Made by a program: the position numbers and the translations under genes. The notes beneath the pieces are model-generated. The model worked only from the letters and a program-made list of their open reading frames with translations, ran no database searches and was not told where the DNA came from. A DNA stretch of 50,564 nt from Anaerolineae bacterium (GTDB lineage Bacteria > Chloroflexota > Anaerolineae > Aggregatilineales > UBA3940). The stretch's first letter is position 1; the number at the start of each line of letters is the position of its first letter. Below, piece after piece: positions 17,277 through 25,686 of the stretch. The stretch spans positions 1 through 50,564 of the forward strand of contig JAFGLD010000064.1 in NCBI GenBank assembly GCA_016928235.1, in the 5' to 3' direction.

Positions 17277-17723
17277 TTACTTGCCGGGTTCCAATAACAC
17301 CGGATTGCAGCCCGTGATCGAGATCTCGGATGTGCTCAGCTCAAAGCCGCCACCACCGGTCTCCGTGGCAAACACCTCAATTTCACCGCGTGCTAACAGC
17401 AAGACAGGCTCATTGCCCCCCAGCAGGTGAACTTCACCCGTGCCATATTCATGCTCGATCACGTTGATCTCGATGCGCAGCGTCTGGCCTGGGCCGACCC
17501 GAATATCGAGCATCCCGTCCTGGTTGGTCATCATCTCGCCCGCTTGCTGATCGATCTCTGCCTGGAAGGTTTTATTGGCCCAGGGCTTGCCGCCGTTCTC
17601 GAACAGGTAAATTCCCAGCCGAGATGATGCCCGGCCTAGCGGGGTGAAATAGAGCTGGGTGCGGTAGGTAATCTCCTCCCAACCACCAGCACGCCAGAAT
17701 GGAATGTACATAAATCCGGCCAT
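17277..17723 (-). CDS. Hypothetical protein, probably beta-rich
   Basis: I do not recognise this 148-aa protein. It has no signal peptide, membrane segment or known catalytic motif. The composition alternates polar and hydrophobic residues with many glycines (GGWEE, VGPGQ, LLGGNE, TGGGGFEL), suggesting a beta-sandwich or jelly-roll-like fold. It contains aromatic 'YRTQLYFTPLG' and 'LGIYLFENGG' segments and a single cysteine near the C-terminus (TGCNP). The ATG at 17723 is chosen because GGGAGGAA lies about 8 nt upstream; a longer frame to 17798 has no such site. It sits downstream of a GT4 glycosyltransferase (150-bp gap), which gives no firm functional hint. Confidence 0.75.
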   Translation of the reverse strand: MAGFMYIPFWRAGGWEEITYRTQLYFTPLGRASSRLGIYLFENGGKPWANKTFQAEIDQQAGEMMTNQDGMLDIRVGPGQTLRIEINVIEHEYGTGEVHLLGGNEPVLLLARGEIEVFATETGGGGFELSTSEISITGCNPVLLEPGK

Positions 17724-17873
17724 GACAGAGTTCCTCCCTTTGGAAATAGTTCTTGGTAATGAGTTTTTAGTGATTGGCAAGCCAACGATGGGCAACAAGC
17801 TGCAACTGACATGCCCAGATCGCTATATGTGCTGCCCAGATAATAGTAGGGCTCTTTTCGCTCCCCGTCAATG

Positions 17874-19001
17874 TTACCGATGCGACTGACCGGCGTCGGC
17901 GGCCTCGGCCAGGACTTCCAGCGTGGCCTGTGCGCAGGCTTCCCAGCTAAAGAGTCTGACGCGCTGAAAGCCACGCTTGGTCAATGTCTGCCTCAATTCC
18001 TCATCGATCAGCAGCCGCCGGAGAGCATCGGCCAATCCATTCACGTCGAGTGGGTCGATGGTCAGCGCGGCATCACCGACCAGTTCGGGCAGCGATGAGG
18101 TATTCGAGCAGACAACGGGCACACCCTGAGCCATTGCCTCGAGAACCGGGAAGCCAAATCCTTCATACAGCGAGGGGAAAGCATAGACCCGGGCCCCCGC
18201 ATACAGAGCGGCCCGATCGGCATCTGAGACATAACCCGGCAAGATCACGTTCTCTGCCAGGCCCAATCCGGCGATCTTCTCCAACAATTGGTCATATCCC
18301 CAGCCTGGTTGTCCCGCCATGACCAGGCTCAGATTGTTGACGGTATCCTTGATCAGGGCAAAAGCATCGATCAGCCGGGCCAGATTCTTGCGCGGATGAA
18401 GACTGCCCATATGCAAAATGTAAGGTCCCGGTATCCCTAATCGCCTGCCTACCTCTTTGAACGATTGGCCATTTTCTTCCGCGCCGGCATTGCCTATGCC
18501 AAAATGGACAACTCTGATCTTCTGTCTGGGGACACCGTTCAGCCGGATGAGATCATCGGCCGTTGCCTGCGATATCGCGATCACGCGCTTTGCCGTCTTG
18601 ACGCTATGCCGGGTTGACCAATCAAGATAAAGTCTGTTAGATAGAGGATGGCTTTCCGGGTAATGCAGATAGCCCAAATCATGGATGGTCACCACAGCCG
18701 GGACGCTTCCAACTCCCGGCCAGGGAACAACATGCGCCGGGACAAACAACACATCAGGGCGATCGCGCCGGACGGCAGGACCAAGAGCGGTATGAGTCCA
18801 CAACCGCTGCCGCCTGAGCACCCGGTAGTCGATGTTCTCCCCAGCCGGCAGCAGATGCTGAGGCGGATCGTCCCGAAGGTATAGATGAAACCGGTGCTGC
18901 TGCCCCTGCGCGACCAGCGTTCGGATGATCTGAAGGCTGTACCCTTCCGTACCCGTCCGATACTGATGGGTTGCCCGGCTGGCATCGATGGCAATCAGCA
19001 T
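17874..19001 (-). CDS. Glycosyltransferase family 4 (GT-B fold)
   Basis: This 375-aa cytosolic or peripheral glycosyltransferase moves a sugar from a nucleotide-sugar donor, probably in glycan assembly. It begins with the 'IAIDASRATHQYRTGTEGY' acceptor-side motif of mannosyltransferase-like GT4 enzymes. The second Rossmann domain starts at 'HMGSLHPRKNLARLIDAF', where R-K contacts the donor phosphates. The E-x7-E motif is in 'PSLYEGFGFPVLEAMAQGVP'. Length is normal for the family. The gene is 18 bp from the end of the LiaF-like membrane protein gene, so the two are probably co-transcribed. The exact sugar cannot be inferred. Confidence 0.9.
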   Translation of the reverse strand: MLIAIDASRATHQYRTGTEGYSLQIIRTLVAQGQQHRFHLYLRDDPPQHLLPAGENIDYRVLRRQRLWTHTALGPAVRRDRPDVLFVPAHVVPWPGVGSVPAVVTIHDLGYLHYPESHPLSNRLYLDWSTRHSVKTAKRVIAISQATADDLIRLNGVPRQKIRVVHFGIGNAGAEENGQSFKEVGRRLGIPGPYILHMGSLHPRKNLARLIDAFALIKDTVNNLSLVMAGQPGWGYDQLLEKIAGLGLAENVILPGYVSDADRAALYAGARVYAFPSLYEGFGFPVLEAMAQGVPVVCSNTSSLPELVGDAALTIDPLDVNGLADALRRLLIDEELRQTLTKRGFQRVRLFSWEACAQATLEVLAEAADAGQSHR

Positions 19002-19019
19002 GAGGGGGCAGATACCTGT

Positions 19020-19577
19020 CTATTCGATGACATCATCTTGCCGAGGCACCCGCGGCCGCACGATAATCGCCAGCAGCGCCAGGATAACCAGAAGCGGCCA
19101 GAATTGAATAACCTGATTGAGCACCCGCCCCTGCACCATTTTCAGGGTCACCGGCAGGGCAAACAATCCAATCCCTCCGAAGATGTAAGTCGGAACGAGC
19201 AGCGACTGCTGGCGCATCCCCTCGGCCAGATAAAGGATTAACATCGCAATGCCAAGGAACAGCGGGATGACCGGCCAGAAGTAGGTCATAGCCGACCAGG
19301 TCAGGCCGCCAACTCGGAGGGTGAACAGGTTCAAGAAAACACCTATCAACAATCCTGTCACGCCCAAGAATATCAACCCGCCATGCTTCCGTTTCTCAAA
19401 AATATATTGAACGATAAGGGCAAGGCCTATCATGGCGATCATAGCCGGCCACATATATTTAATGCCTGCCAGCCTGATACCAAACTGCATCGCGATAATC
19501 CAACCGCCGATCGTTATCAAGCCCAGCCCTACAATCCAAGAACCCGGTTGTCGTCCCACTTTTATCAATCTCCCCAT
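19020..19577 (-). CDS. Small membrane protein, LiaF/LiaI transmembrane-like (DUF5668-type)
   Basis: This 185-aa protein has about six hydrophobic helices arranged as pairs separated by short charged turns (FEKRKHG, AEGMRQQ). The repeated pattern 'GLGLITIGG...WPAMIAMIGLALIVQ' resembles the LiaI-LiaF-like transmembrane region found in envelope-stress proteins. No soluble output domain is present. Its start overlaps the 3' end of the carboxypeptidase gene by 13 bp, so translational coupling is likely. The LiaF connection is a resemblance in helix pattern; the function is unknown. Confidence 0.75.
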   Translation of the reverse strand: MGRLIKVGRQPGSWIVGLGLITIGGWIIAMQFGIRLAGIKYMWPAMIAMIGLALIVQYIFEKRKHGGLIFLGVTGLLIGVFLNLFTLRVGGLTWSAMTYFWPVIPLFLGIAMLILYLAEGMRQQSLLVPTYIFGGIGLFALPVTLKMVQGRVLNQVIQFWPLLVILALLAIIVRPRVPRQDDVIE

Positions 19578-20590
19578 CCGTAAGCATCACAGCGGTGCTG
19601 CAACGCCTGATCAGGTTGCACACTCATTATACTATCCAGAGCAAAATGACATTGCAATGCCATCACGCCGCTCAGATTGCGATCGAACTCAGGCTGCGTG
19701 TCGCTGTACAGCTCGATCACTGCCGCCGGGATATTCTGTTCAGCCAGCCAGTTGGTTGCATCACCTGACACCGGGTAAGCAGTGAAGCGACTTACCGGGT
19801 ATCCCGTAGCGTCATCAAGCAACGGCCCCATCCAGTCGGCTCCCGGTTCCGAGTCGCCACACCGGCCCATAAAGATGCCGCCTGCCGCGCTGTGGTAAAA
19901 CAAGACAGCATCTGGCGATACGGACAGGAAGAACGCTCTGAGTACCATCGTCTCCAGTTCAGAGAATGGCTGTGAGCCGGGAGAGATCGGTATTTCGTGC
20001 AGATAGGCGGTATCGGCCCACTCACAGCCCCAATTGCGATTCAAATCAACCTGGTGCGCATTCAAACGTCCATCGAGTGATTGGCCTCGAGCCAGTCCGT
20101 CAGGATTGGCTACCGGGATGATGAGCAGACGGATCCCCGGCAAGACATCGTCTGGATTTTGCCGGAAATGACTCACCAGCAGGTCGGCCAGGTGAACGGT
20201 GTTGGCCTCGGCTCCACCATGAATCCCGCCGATCAAGACAAGGGTATGGAGGCCGTTGCCAAACTGCCAGGCCCAGATATCACGGTTTTCCCATGACTTG
20301 CCAATCGAAACACGGGTAGCGTTGGGGTAGGGTGTAACAGCGAGTAAGTTCAGGGTAGGCAGAGGTGTCTGCGCAACGGGCAGCGTCTGCGTTGAGACTA
20401 TCACAAAAGTGGAATCTGAGGGGTCTAATGATGGTCTCTCGATCAGGGCGATCACAGAAGACGGGCTCGGCGCGATATCCTGAAAGCCCTTTTCAGACTG
20501 CTCGATATCGGCCAACACCGAAGATGCACAGGCTGACAAAACAAGCCCGCATCCATACACATACAATCTCACCCGCAACCATCGACGCAT
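19565..20590 (-). CDS. M14-family zinc carboxypeptidase, lipoprotein
   Basis: This 341-aa secreted metallopeptidase starts with MRRWLRVRLYVYG, a hydrophobic stretch and the lipobox LSAC, so it should be lipid-anchored outside the membrane. Zinc ligands of the M14 fold are seen: the first His and Glu in 'GGIHGGAE', and the third ligand His in 'LFYHSAAGG'. 'NPDGLARGQ' and 'DLNRNWGCEW' give the substrate-binding Arg/Asn region, and 'AVIELYSD' holds the catalytic Glu. A likely role is trimming of peptide chains, perhaps of cell-wall peptides; this is inference. The ATG at 20590 is preferred over a TTG at 20626 because it puts the charged n-region and lipobox in register. Confidence 0.9.
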   Translation of the reverse strand: MRRWLRVRLYVYGCGLVLSACASSVLADIEQSEKGFQDIAPSPSSVIALIERPSLDPSDSTFVIVSTQTLPVAQTPLPTLNLLAVTPYPNATRVSIGKSWENRDIWAWQFGNGLHTLVLIGGIHGGAEANTVHLADLLVSHFRQNPDDVLPGIRLLIIPVANPDGLARGQSLDGRLNAHQVDLNRNWGCEWADTAYLHEIPISPGSQPFSELETMVLRAFFLSVSPDAVLFYHSAAGGIFMGRCGDSEPGADWMGPLLDDATGYPVSRFTAYPVSGDATNWLAEQNIPAAVIELYSDTQPEFDRNLSGVMALQCHFALDSIMSVQPDQALQHRCDAYGWGD

Positions 20591-20694
20591 GTCCAAACTA
20601 TAGCAACGCCTTGCTGTGCACGTCAAATGAATGCATACCGCAAACGGCTGAGTTTTGGACTTTTACTATTGTGATAGCAGAGTCTTCCGGTGTC

Positions 20695-21729
20695 CTAACG
20701 GAACATCTCATCCAAGAGTTGTTGCGTGACCTCCCATCGAAGCTCCAAAACAGATGCTCCTGCCTCAGTCGTGGCACCGGTAACGTAGTCACTATCCAGA
20801 ACATGTCTATCGATGCCGTTGGGGCCCACCCACAGGAGTGTAGGTAGCATCATGACAACGTCGATGATGGTCAAATTGGTGTCAACATGCTGGGTAAAAG
20901 CTACATATACATCCGGGAGATGACCCCAGTTGGCCGGGTTCGCGAGCCGACGTGCCAACGCCACGATGACCTGCTGCTGGCGCTCGGCACGCAGTAGATC
21001 GCTGGATCCGTGACGGGTACGAGCATACTGAAGGGCGCGTTCGCCGCTCATATGCTGTGTCCCTGGTTGAAACTCTACCACCATTGTGTCGTAGTTTTCT
21101 GTTGGATACTCGTAATCGATGATTGCGTTTTCAACATCGATAGTAACACCTCCCGCGGCGTCGACAATGGCAATAAATCCGCGAAAGTTCAGCCGCAGTG
21201 TCCGGTCAACCCGAACGCCAAAGGTTCTCTCAACCGTCTCGTCCGCCAGATCGGGTCCGCCGCCCTGATACCGGCTTTCCCCTAATACATGAGCCGTGTT
21301 GATCCGATCCGGCCCATATCCGGGTATCTCTACATACAGGTCACGGGGTATCGACAACATACCGGCATACTGTTGAGCCGGATCGACTGTTGCCAGGATC
21401 AGACTGTCGGAGCGTGTTACCATGCCCTCCTCGGGGCGAGCATCCAGCCCCAGAATCAGGACCGTTGTACGTGGCGGCGGGACAATGATGTACAGAGCGA
21501 TCATCAAAAGCGAGAATAAAATGGCAAACAAGACACCGGCAAAAATCGTCCGAAAAACACAACCCAGGTAGATCCCCAGGCGAGATCGGCGTCTGGGTCT
21601 TCTGTGAGGAGGCAATACAGGCGGCGGCGATGCTGTCGTGCGTTGTGAACGCCGGGTAATATCAAGGTGATCCGGTCTGTGCAGCCGTGTTCGGCCGGGA
21701 TCCTGGTATGAAGGCTGATTATTGTGCAT
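20695..21729 (-). CDS. LytR-CpsA-Psr (LCP) family glycopolymer transferase
   Basis: This 344-aa type II membrane protein has a basic, proline-rich cytoplasmic N-terminus, one transmembrane helix (TIFAGVLFAILFSLLMIALY) and an external LCP domain. LCP hallmarks: 'LILGLDARPEEGMVTRSDSL', 'SIPRDLYVEIPGYGPDRIN', and the Arg-rich 'RTRHGSSDLLRAERQQQVI' that binds the polyprenyl pyrophosphate head. The family transfers completed glycan chains from lipid carrier to the cell wall or to another acceptor. It could attach the polysaccharide made by the glycosyltransferases elsewhere in this window. The ATG at 21729 begins MHNNQPSYQ; an in-frame ATG at 21789 is possible, and neither has a clear ribosome site. 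Confidence 0.9.
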   Translation of the reverse strand: MHNNQPSYQDPGRTRLHRPDHLDITRRSQRTTASPPPVLPPHRRPRRRSRLGIYLGCVFRTIFAGVLFAILFSLLMIALYIIVPPPRTTVLILGLDARPEEGMVTRSDSLILATVDPAQQYAGMLSIPRDLYVEIPGYGPDRINTAHVLGESRYQGGGPDLADETVERTFGVRVDRTLRLNFRGFIAIVDAAGGVTIDVENAIIDYEYPTENYDTMVVEFQPGTQHMSGERALQYARTRHGSSDLLRAERQQQVIVALARRLANPANWGHLPDVYVAFTQHVDTNLTIIDVVMMLPTLLWVGPNGIDRHVLDSDYVTGATTEAGASVLELRWEVTQQLLDEMFR

Positions 21730-21852
21730 AACGAGGTATTTTATCACAAGGACAGACGCCGGACACATGTGGCTCAAACCGGGGGGCATCCATTACAATA
21801 GGCGTTGGGTCAAAATATGGATATCTGACACGGACAAATAGGAACAGTCTTC

Positions 21853-22293
21853 ATGCGTGTATTACTACAACGGGTCAAGAACGCATCGGTATCTGTCGAT
21901 GGTGAGATCGTAGGCACCATTGGACATGGGTATGTTCTCCTGGTCGGCGTGGGGCATGGCGACGGCGAGGCGCAGGCAGCCTGGCTGGCGCAGAAGATCG
22001 CCGGGCTGCGCGTCTTCGAGGATGCTGAGGGCAAGTTCAACTTATCGATACAGGATGCCGGTGGATCGGCTCTGGTTGTTTCTCAATTCACGCTCTACGC
22101 AGATACCCGTAAGGGACGCCGTCCGGCCTTTGTCGATGCAGCATTACCGGAGGTGGCAGAACCGTTGGTTGATCGCTTTGGCGATCTGCTGCGCGCCGAA
22201 GGTGTCCCGGTTGAGATGGGAGTTTTCGGCGCGCGGATGTTGGTGGAAATTCACAACGATGGCCCTGTCACGATCTGGCTGGAACGCGAGTAG
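21853..22293 (+). CDS. dtd: D-aminoacyl-tRNA deacylase
   Basis: This 146-aa cytosolic enzyme hydrolyses D-aminoacyl-tRNAs (and Gly-tRNA-Ala), removing wrongly charged tRNA. The two diagnostic motifs are present: SQFTLYA at residues 77-83 and the cross-subunit Gly-cisPro motif GPVTI starting at G137. The N-terminus MRVLLQRV is typical, and length is exactly that expected. It is divergent from the LCP gene and convergent with the repeat-containing membrane protein. Its stop codon lies inside an inverted repeat (22284-22332). Confidence 0.97.
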   Translation: MRVLLQRVKNASVSVDGEIVGTIGHGYVLLVGVGHGDGEAQAAWLAQKIAGLRVFEDAEGKFNLSIQDAGGSALVVSQFTLYADTRKGRRPAFVDAALPEVAEPLVDRFGDLLRAEGVPVEMGVFGARMLVEIHNDGPVTIWLERE

Positions 22294-22332
22294 GAAGCAC
22301 AGTCAGGCGGTGACCCATGCTCCTACTCGCGT
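22284..22332. terminator. Inverted repeat between convergent genes, likely bidirectional terminator
   Basis: ACGCGAGTAGGA (22284-22295) pairs perfectly with TCCTACTCGCGT (22321-22332). The 25-nt loop adds GCA/TGC and GTCA/TGAC pairings. The dtd stop codon (22291-22293) is part of the stem. There is no T-run, so a Rho-independent role is likely but not certain. Confidence 0.55.
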
Positions 22333-22337
22333 AACAG

Positions 22338-23180
22338 CTAAACTGACGGCGGCTTATCGGCATCCGGGCCGGTCTTAGAGGCTTCCTTTGACCTGCCGCC
22401 GGACACCTGGCGCCCCAACAGGAAAATGCCAAGAATGATGAACACCACCGGCACTATATATTGAACTTCTGCAATCAAAAGCCCAATTCCGATCGTCGCC
22501 ATTATCCCGGCCGGGATGAGCGCCCACCAATGGTTATGGTTTTGTAGATAAACGACAAAGAACGGTAAGGCAATGGCAAATAAAACAAAAGGCGCTGTCA
22601 GGACTTCCGGCATAATGTCTACAAAGATCAGGAACACCCCAATGGCTGACGTTGCATAGCCTGGGATGAGCGCCCACCAATTCTCCTGGCGGTTACGCAG
22701 ATAGACATAGAAGAACGGTAAGGCAATGGCAAACATGATAAAAGACGCCATCAGCGAATCGTACAAAATGTCGGAGACGGCAATCACTGCGCCAATCGCG
22801 GATGTCGCATAGGCCGGGATGAGCGCCCACCAGTTTTCCCGGCGGTTGAGCATGTAGACGTAGACAAACGGGAGCGCGATGGCAAACATCACAAATGTAC
22901 CCGTGATATTCCCATCAAGATCAGATTCTGCAAGCAAGATGATACCCCCGACTACGGCTAGAGCATAGCCTGGAATGAGCGCCCACCATTGCTCCTTGTT
23001 TCGTAAGTAGATCGTCAAGAAGACGGTGCCACCCCCGACAAAGAACGCTGCCCACACGAGCCCGCCAAAACCGGGGATCAACTGACCTAACAGCGCGGCC
23101 ACACCCAGCACTATCAAGACGCTACCCCACAGCCAGTTCAGGCTAATAGAAGATTGTTTGTTGTTTTTTGTTTCCATCAT
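22338..23180 (-). CDS. Multi-helix membrane protein built from four tandem repeats
   Basis: This 280-aa integral membrane protein has no recognised function. The motif WWALIPGYAxxxIG, or a close variant, occurs four times at intervals of about 50-52 residues. Each copy follows a short charged turn (NKEQ, NRREN, NRQEN, NHNH) and a helix of the type 'FVMFAIALPFxYVYLRN'. The DNA shows the same periodicity (for example 'GATGAGCGCCCACCA' units near 22515, 22665, 22818 and 22974). Each unit therefore gives two helices, with a preceding helix pair at the N-terminus. The ATG at 23180 has GAGGG upstream. It is convergent with dtd. Confidence 0.85.
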   Translation of the reverse strand: MMETKNNKQSSISLNWLWGSVLIVLGVAALLGQLIPGFGGLVWAAFFVGGGTVFLTIYLRNKEQWWALIPGYALAVVGGIILLAESDLDGNITGTFVMFAIALPFVYVYMLNRRENWWALIPAYATSAIGAVIAVSDILYDSLMASFIMFAIALPFFYVYLRNRQENWWALIPGYATSAIGVFLIFVDIMPEVLTAPFVLFAIALPFFVVYLQNHNHWWALIPAGIMATIGIGLLIAEVQYIVPVVFIILGIFLLGRQVSGGRSKEASKTGPDADKPPSV

Positions 23181-23335
23181 ATTTCCCTCGAAAACAGTCA
23201 TAAGCGATGTGTAGCTTCTCAGATAATGCTCTGAACAAAGTCAGCGTCTTTCGTGAGTAAAAAGCTGTCCAGAACGTTTTCTGAAAAGCTATAGTAAAAC
23301 CATGGAATAAGCACTGTGTTCTGCATGGTATTACG

Positions 23336-23369
23336 CAAAAGCCGGTCTGTGGTTGTATCACGGACCGGC
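23336..23369 (-). terminator. Intrinsic terminator after the CorC/HlyC-type gene
   Basis: Read on the minus strand, GCCGGTCCGTG pairs with CACAGACCGGC (11 bp with one mismatch or wobble) over a 7-nt loop and is followed directly by TTTTGCG. It lies 36 bp past the stop at 23406. Confidence 0.7.
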
Positions 23370-23405
23370 TGAGTAATTTATGAGAAGCGGGTTCGATGTC
23401 TTCAG

Positions 23406-24743
23406 CTATGTTTCACCGCTGACGACGACACGCAGTTTTTCAATACGCATTCCATCGACCTCAACGACGCGGAAATGCGCCTTGCCGACTTCGACCTCAT
23501 CGCCCGTCTTTGGGATGCGCTCCAGTTTTCCCATGACATACCCACCAATCGTATCATAGTTTTCATCGATGAGGGTCAGACCCAATGCATCATTCACATC
23601 TTCGATCAGTGCCAGGCCGCAGATATCCCAACTGCCGTCCTGCCGCCTGGCAATTTCTGGGCCGTTGTCCATCTCGAACTGATCAGGAAGCTCCCCGGCA
23701 ATCTCTTCGAGGATGTCTTCCAGGGCAATCAACCCGGCTGTGCCACCATATTCATCGAGGGCAATTGCGACGTGCTGACGCTGATCGCGAAATGTGGTCA
23801 GTACCGCGCTGATACGGGCCGTCTCCGGCATGAAGATAGCAGGCCGGATGAAACGGTTGACTGGGATGGCCAAATCGCCCTTGGCCAGCACTTCCACAAC
23901 ATCACGTGTGTACAACACGCCGATGATGTGATCGATGTCCTTTTCGTAAACCGGGAATTTGCCATGCGAGAATTTCCTCTGCAACACAAGCATGTCGCGC
24001 AGCGTATCACCGGTATCCAACGCCGCCATTTCCGTCCGCGGAATCATGACCTGGCGCACCATCATCTCACGCAAGTCGAAGACAGCATCCAGCATATCGT
24101 GCTCTGCATCATCCAGCATCCCATGATCGGCGCTGGCATCCATCAGCATCTTGATCTCCTCGACCGAGTGAACCAGTTCATGTCCTGCCGCTGGCTGGAA
24201 GCCCAGCATTCTTAAAATCAGGTTGCCTGTGCCATTCAACAACCAGATAGCCGGCTTGAAGATCCACTCAATTGCGATCATCGGTGGGGCAACATAGAGG
24301 GATGTTTGCTCGGCGCGCTGGAGGGCAATCGATTTGGGGGTTAGCTCACCCACAACAACGTGAATAAACGTGATCACTCCAAAGCCAATGGCCACCGAGA
24401 TACTATGAGTGGTCAGATCGGCCCAACCGGCAGGAATAGGGATCAAGGCCACCACCGGGTCGATCAAGTGCGCCAGGGCCGGCTCGCCGATCCACCCCAG
24501 GCCCAGACTGGCAAGCGTAATCCCCAGTTGCGTAGCGGCAATAAATCGATCCGGATCGGCGACAGCTTGTTGAAGTGCCAATGCTTTGCTCTCTCCTCGC
24601 GCAACCAGCTCCTCGACGCGAGTACGGCGCACACTGACCAGCGCGAACTCAGCTGCCACAAAAAAGGCGTTCAGAAGGACCAGTACAACAACCAGCCCCA
24701 ACCCAATAAAATCGTTGATAATTGAACTTGCTTCAGATTCCAT
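23406..24743 (-). CDS. CNNM/CorC-HlyC-type membrane protein (DUF21-CBS-CBS-CorC_HlyC)
   Basis: This 445-aa protein has an N-terminal DUF21 domain with about four membrane helices (1-200), starting 'GLGLVVVLVLLNAFFVAAEFALVSVRR'. A pair of CBS domains (about 215-335; 'VMIPRTEMAALD', 'GVLYTRDVVEVL', 'ALDEYGGTAGLIALEDILEEI') and a C-terminal CorC_HlyC domain (about 350-440) follow. The family is linked to Mg2+/Co2+ efflux, with CBS domains sensing adenine nucleotides and Mg; older annotations call it hemolysin. A CorA-type transporter is encoded 10 kb away. The gene has its own terminator downstream and a TTGAGG sequence just before the ATG. Confidence 0.93.
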   Translation of the reverse strand: MESEASSIINDFIGLGLVVVLVLLNAFFVAAEFALVSVRRTRVEELVARGESKALALQQAVADPDRFIAATQLGITLASLGLGWIGEPALAHLIDPVVALIPIPAGWADLTTHSISVAIGFGVITFIHVVVGELTPKSIALQRAEQTSLYVAPPMIAIEWIFKPAIWLLNGTGNLILRMLGFQPAAGHELVHSVEEIKMLMDASADHGMLDDAEHDMLDAVFDLREMMVRQVMIPRTEMAALDTGDTLRDMLVLQRKFSHGKFPVYEKDIDHIIGVLYTRDVVEVLAKGDLAIPVNRFIRPAIFMPETARISAVLTTFRDQRQHVAIALDEYGGTAGLIALEDILEEIAGELPDQFEMDNGPEIARRQDGSWDICGLALIEDVNDALGLTLIDENYDTIGGYVMGKLERIPKTGDEVEVGKAHFRVVEVDGMRIEKLRVVVSGET

Positions 24744-24788
24744 CTACCTCAAGCGACAACTCTCTGGCCCCAAAAGGCCGGTGACACA

Positions 24789-25631
24789 TTATGGAGATTT
24801 GTAGATCGCGGCTGCTCCATAGCCAACCACGCTGGATCGGTCACCACCTGCATCCGCTGATGTCCCATAGCCGACGAGCTTCACACCATCAGCCCCTAAC
24901 GCCCGTGCCGTGATCAGCGCAGTAGCGATGGCTGCCCGGCCGCAAGCAAAGGCACGGCCCTGCTCCTCTACATCGAGGACACTCTGAGGATCGAAGGCTT
25001 CGACGGCTCGCAACATGATCCGGTCAAACTCCTTGGCTTGCAACTCCGGATAATGGTGAGAAAGATCGCTGCTGGCAACCAGCAACGTCCTGGTACCAGA
25101 TTCGCGGATACAATCGGCGAGCAATATCCCCAATTTGGAGACAATATCGTAGCTCTGATCGCGCAGCATGAGCGGCACCAACACAAATGATCCTTTCAGT
25201 GCTCGTTGGAGAAAAGGCAGCTCGATCTCTAGCGAATGCTCAGAATCTTGATGCAGCGGGGTAACCCTTATATTCTTGTTAAGGGTTGTCAGTAGATCGT
25301 GATCGACCTGGATGGTGCCCAGGGGTGTTCCATAAAGCTGATGAGCGGTCGTCAGCACAGGGGCATACGCATATTGGTGCATTGGTGAGATCACCACGAC
25401 GCGATCGAATACCATGCCTTGTACTAATCGAAAGGCATGAGCAGCAATACGGCCGGAATACACATAGCCGGCGTGAGGGACCACCAACCCCACGATCTCG
25501 CCTGGAATCGAGGTTTCCGGCGCGTTGGCCAGGTATTTATCGACCGTAGCCGCCAGTTCTCCGGCATTACCGGGATACCATTGCCCGGCAATGGGAGAAG
25601 GACGTATATCGCCCTGGGTTTGCTGTGACAT
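24789..25631 (-). CDS. MEMO1/AmmeMemoRadiSam system protein B family
   Basis: This 280-aa soluble protein of the MEMO1 family has an extradiol dioxygenase-like fold. Its N-terminus 'SPIAGQWYPGNAGELAATVD' and the motif 'GLVVPHAGYVYSGRIAAHAF' are diagnostic. Other conserved elements are 'SPMHQYAY', 'DSEHSLEIELPFLQ', 'ASSDLSHHYP' and 'VGYGTSADAGGDRSSVVGYGAA', which include the metal-site histidines of the fold. In many genomes it is grouped with an AMMECR1 protein and a radical SAM enzyme; neither is adjacent here, so the role is open. The GGGGA upstream of the ATG supports the start. It sits between the CorC-type gene and the rhomboid gene. Confidence 0.93.
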   Translation of the reverse strand: MSQQTQGDIRPSPIAGQWYPGNAGELAATVDKYLANAPETSIPGEIVGLVVPHAGYVYSGRIAAHAFRLVQGMVFDRVVVISPMHQYAYAPVLTTAHQLYGTPLGTIQVDHDLLTTLNKNIRVTPLHQDSEHSLEIELPFLQRALKGSFVLVPLMLRDQSYDIVSKLGILLADCIRESGTRTLLVASSDLSHHYPELQAKEFDRIMLRAVEAFDPQSVLDVEEQGRAFACGRAAIATALITARALGADGVKLVGYGTSADAGGDRSSVVGYGAAAIYKSP

Positions 25632-25686
25632 AGATTTTCCCCATCTCTCATACCATCTCTACTAGAGAGATTGTACCACACATCCG

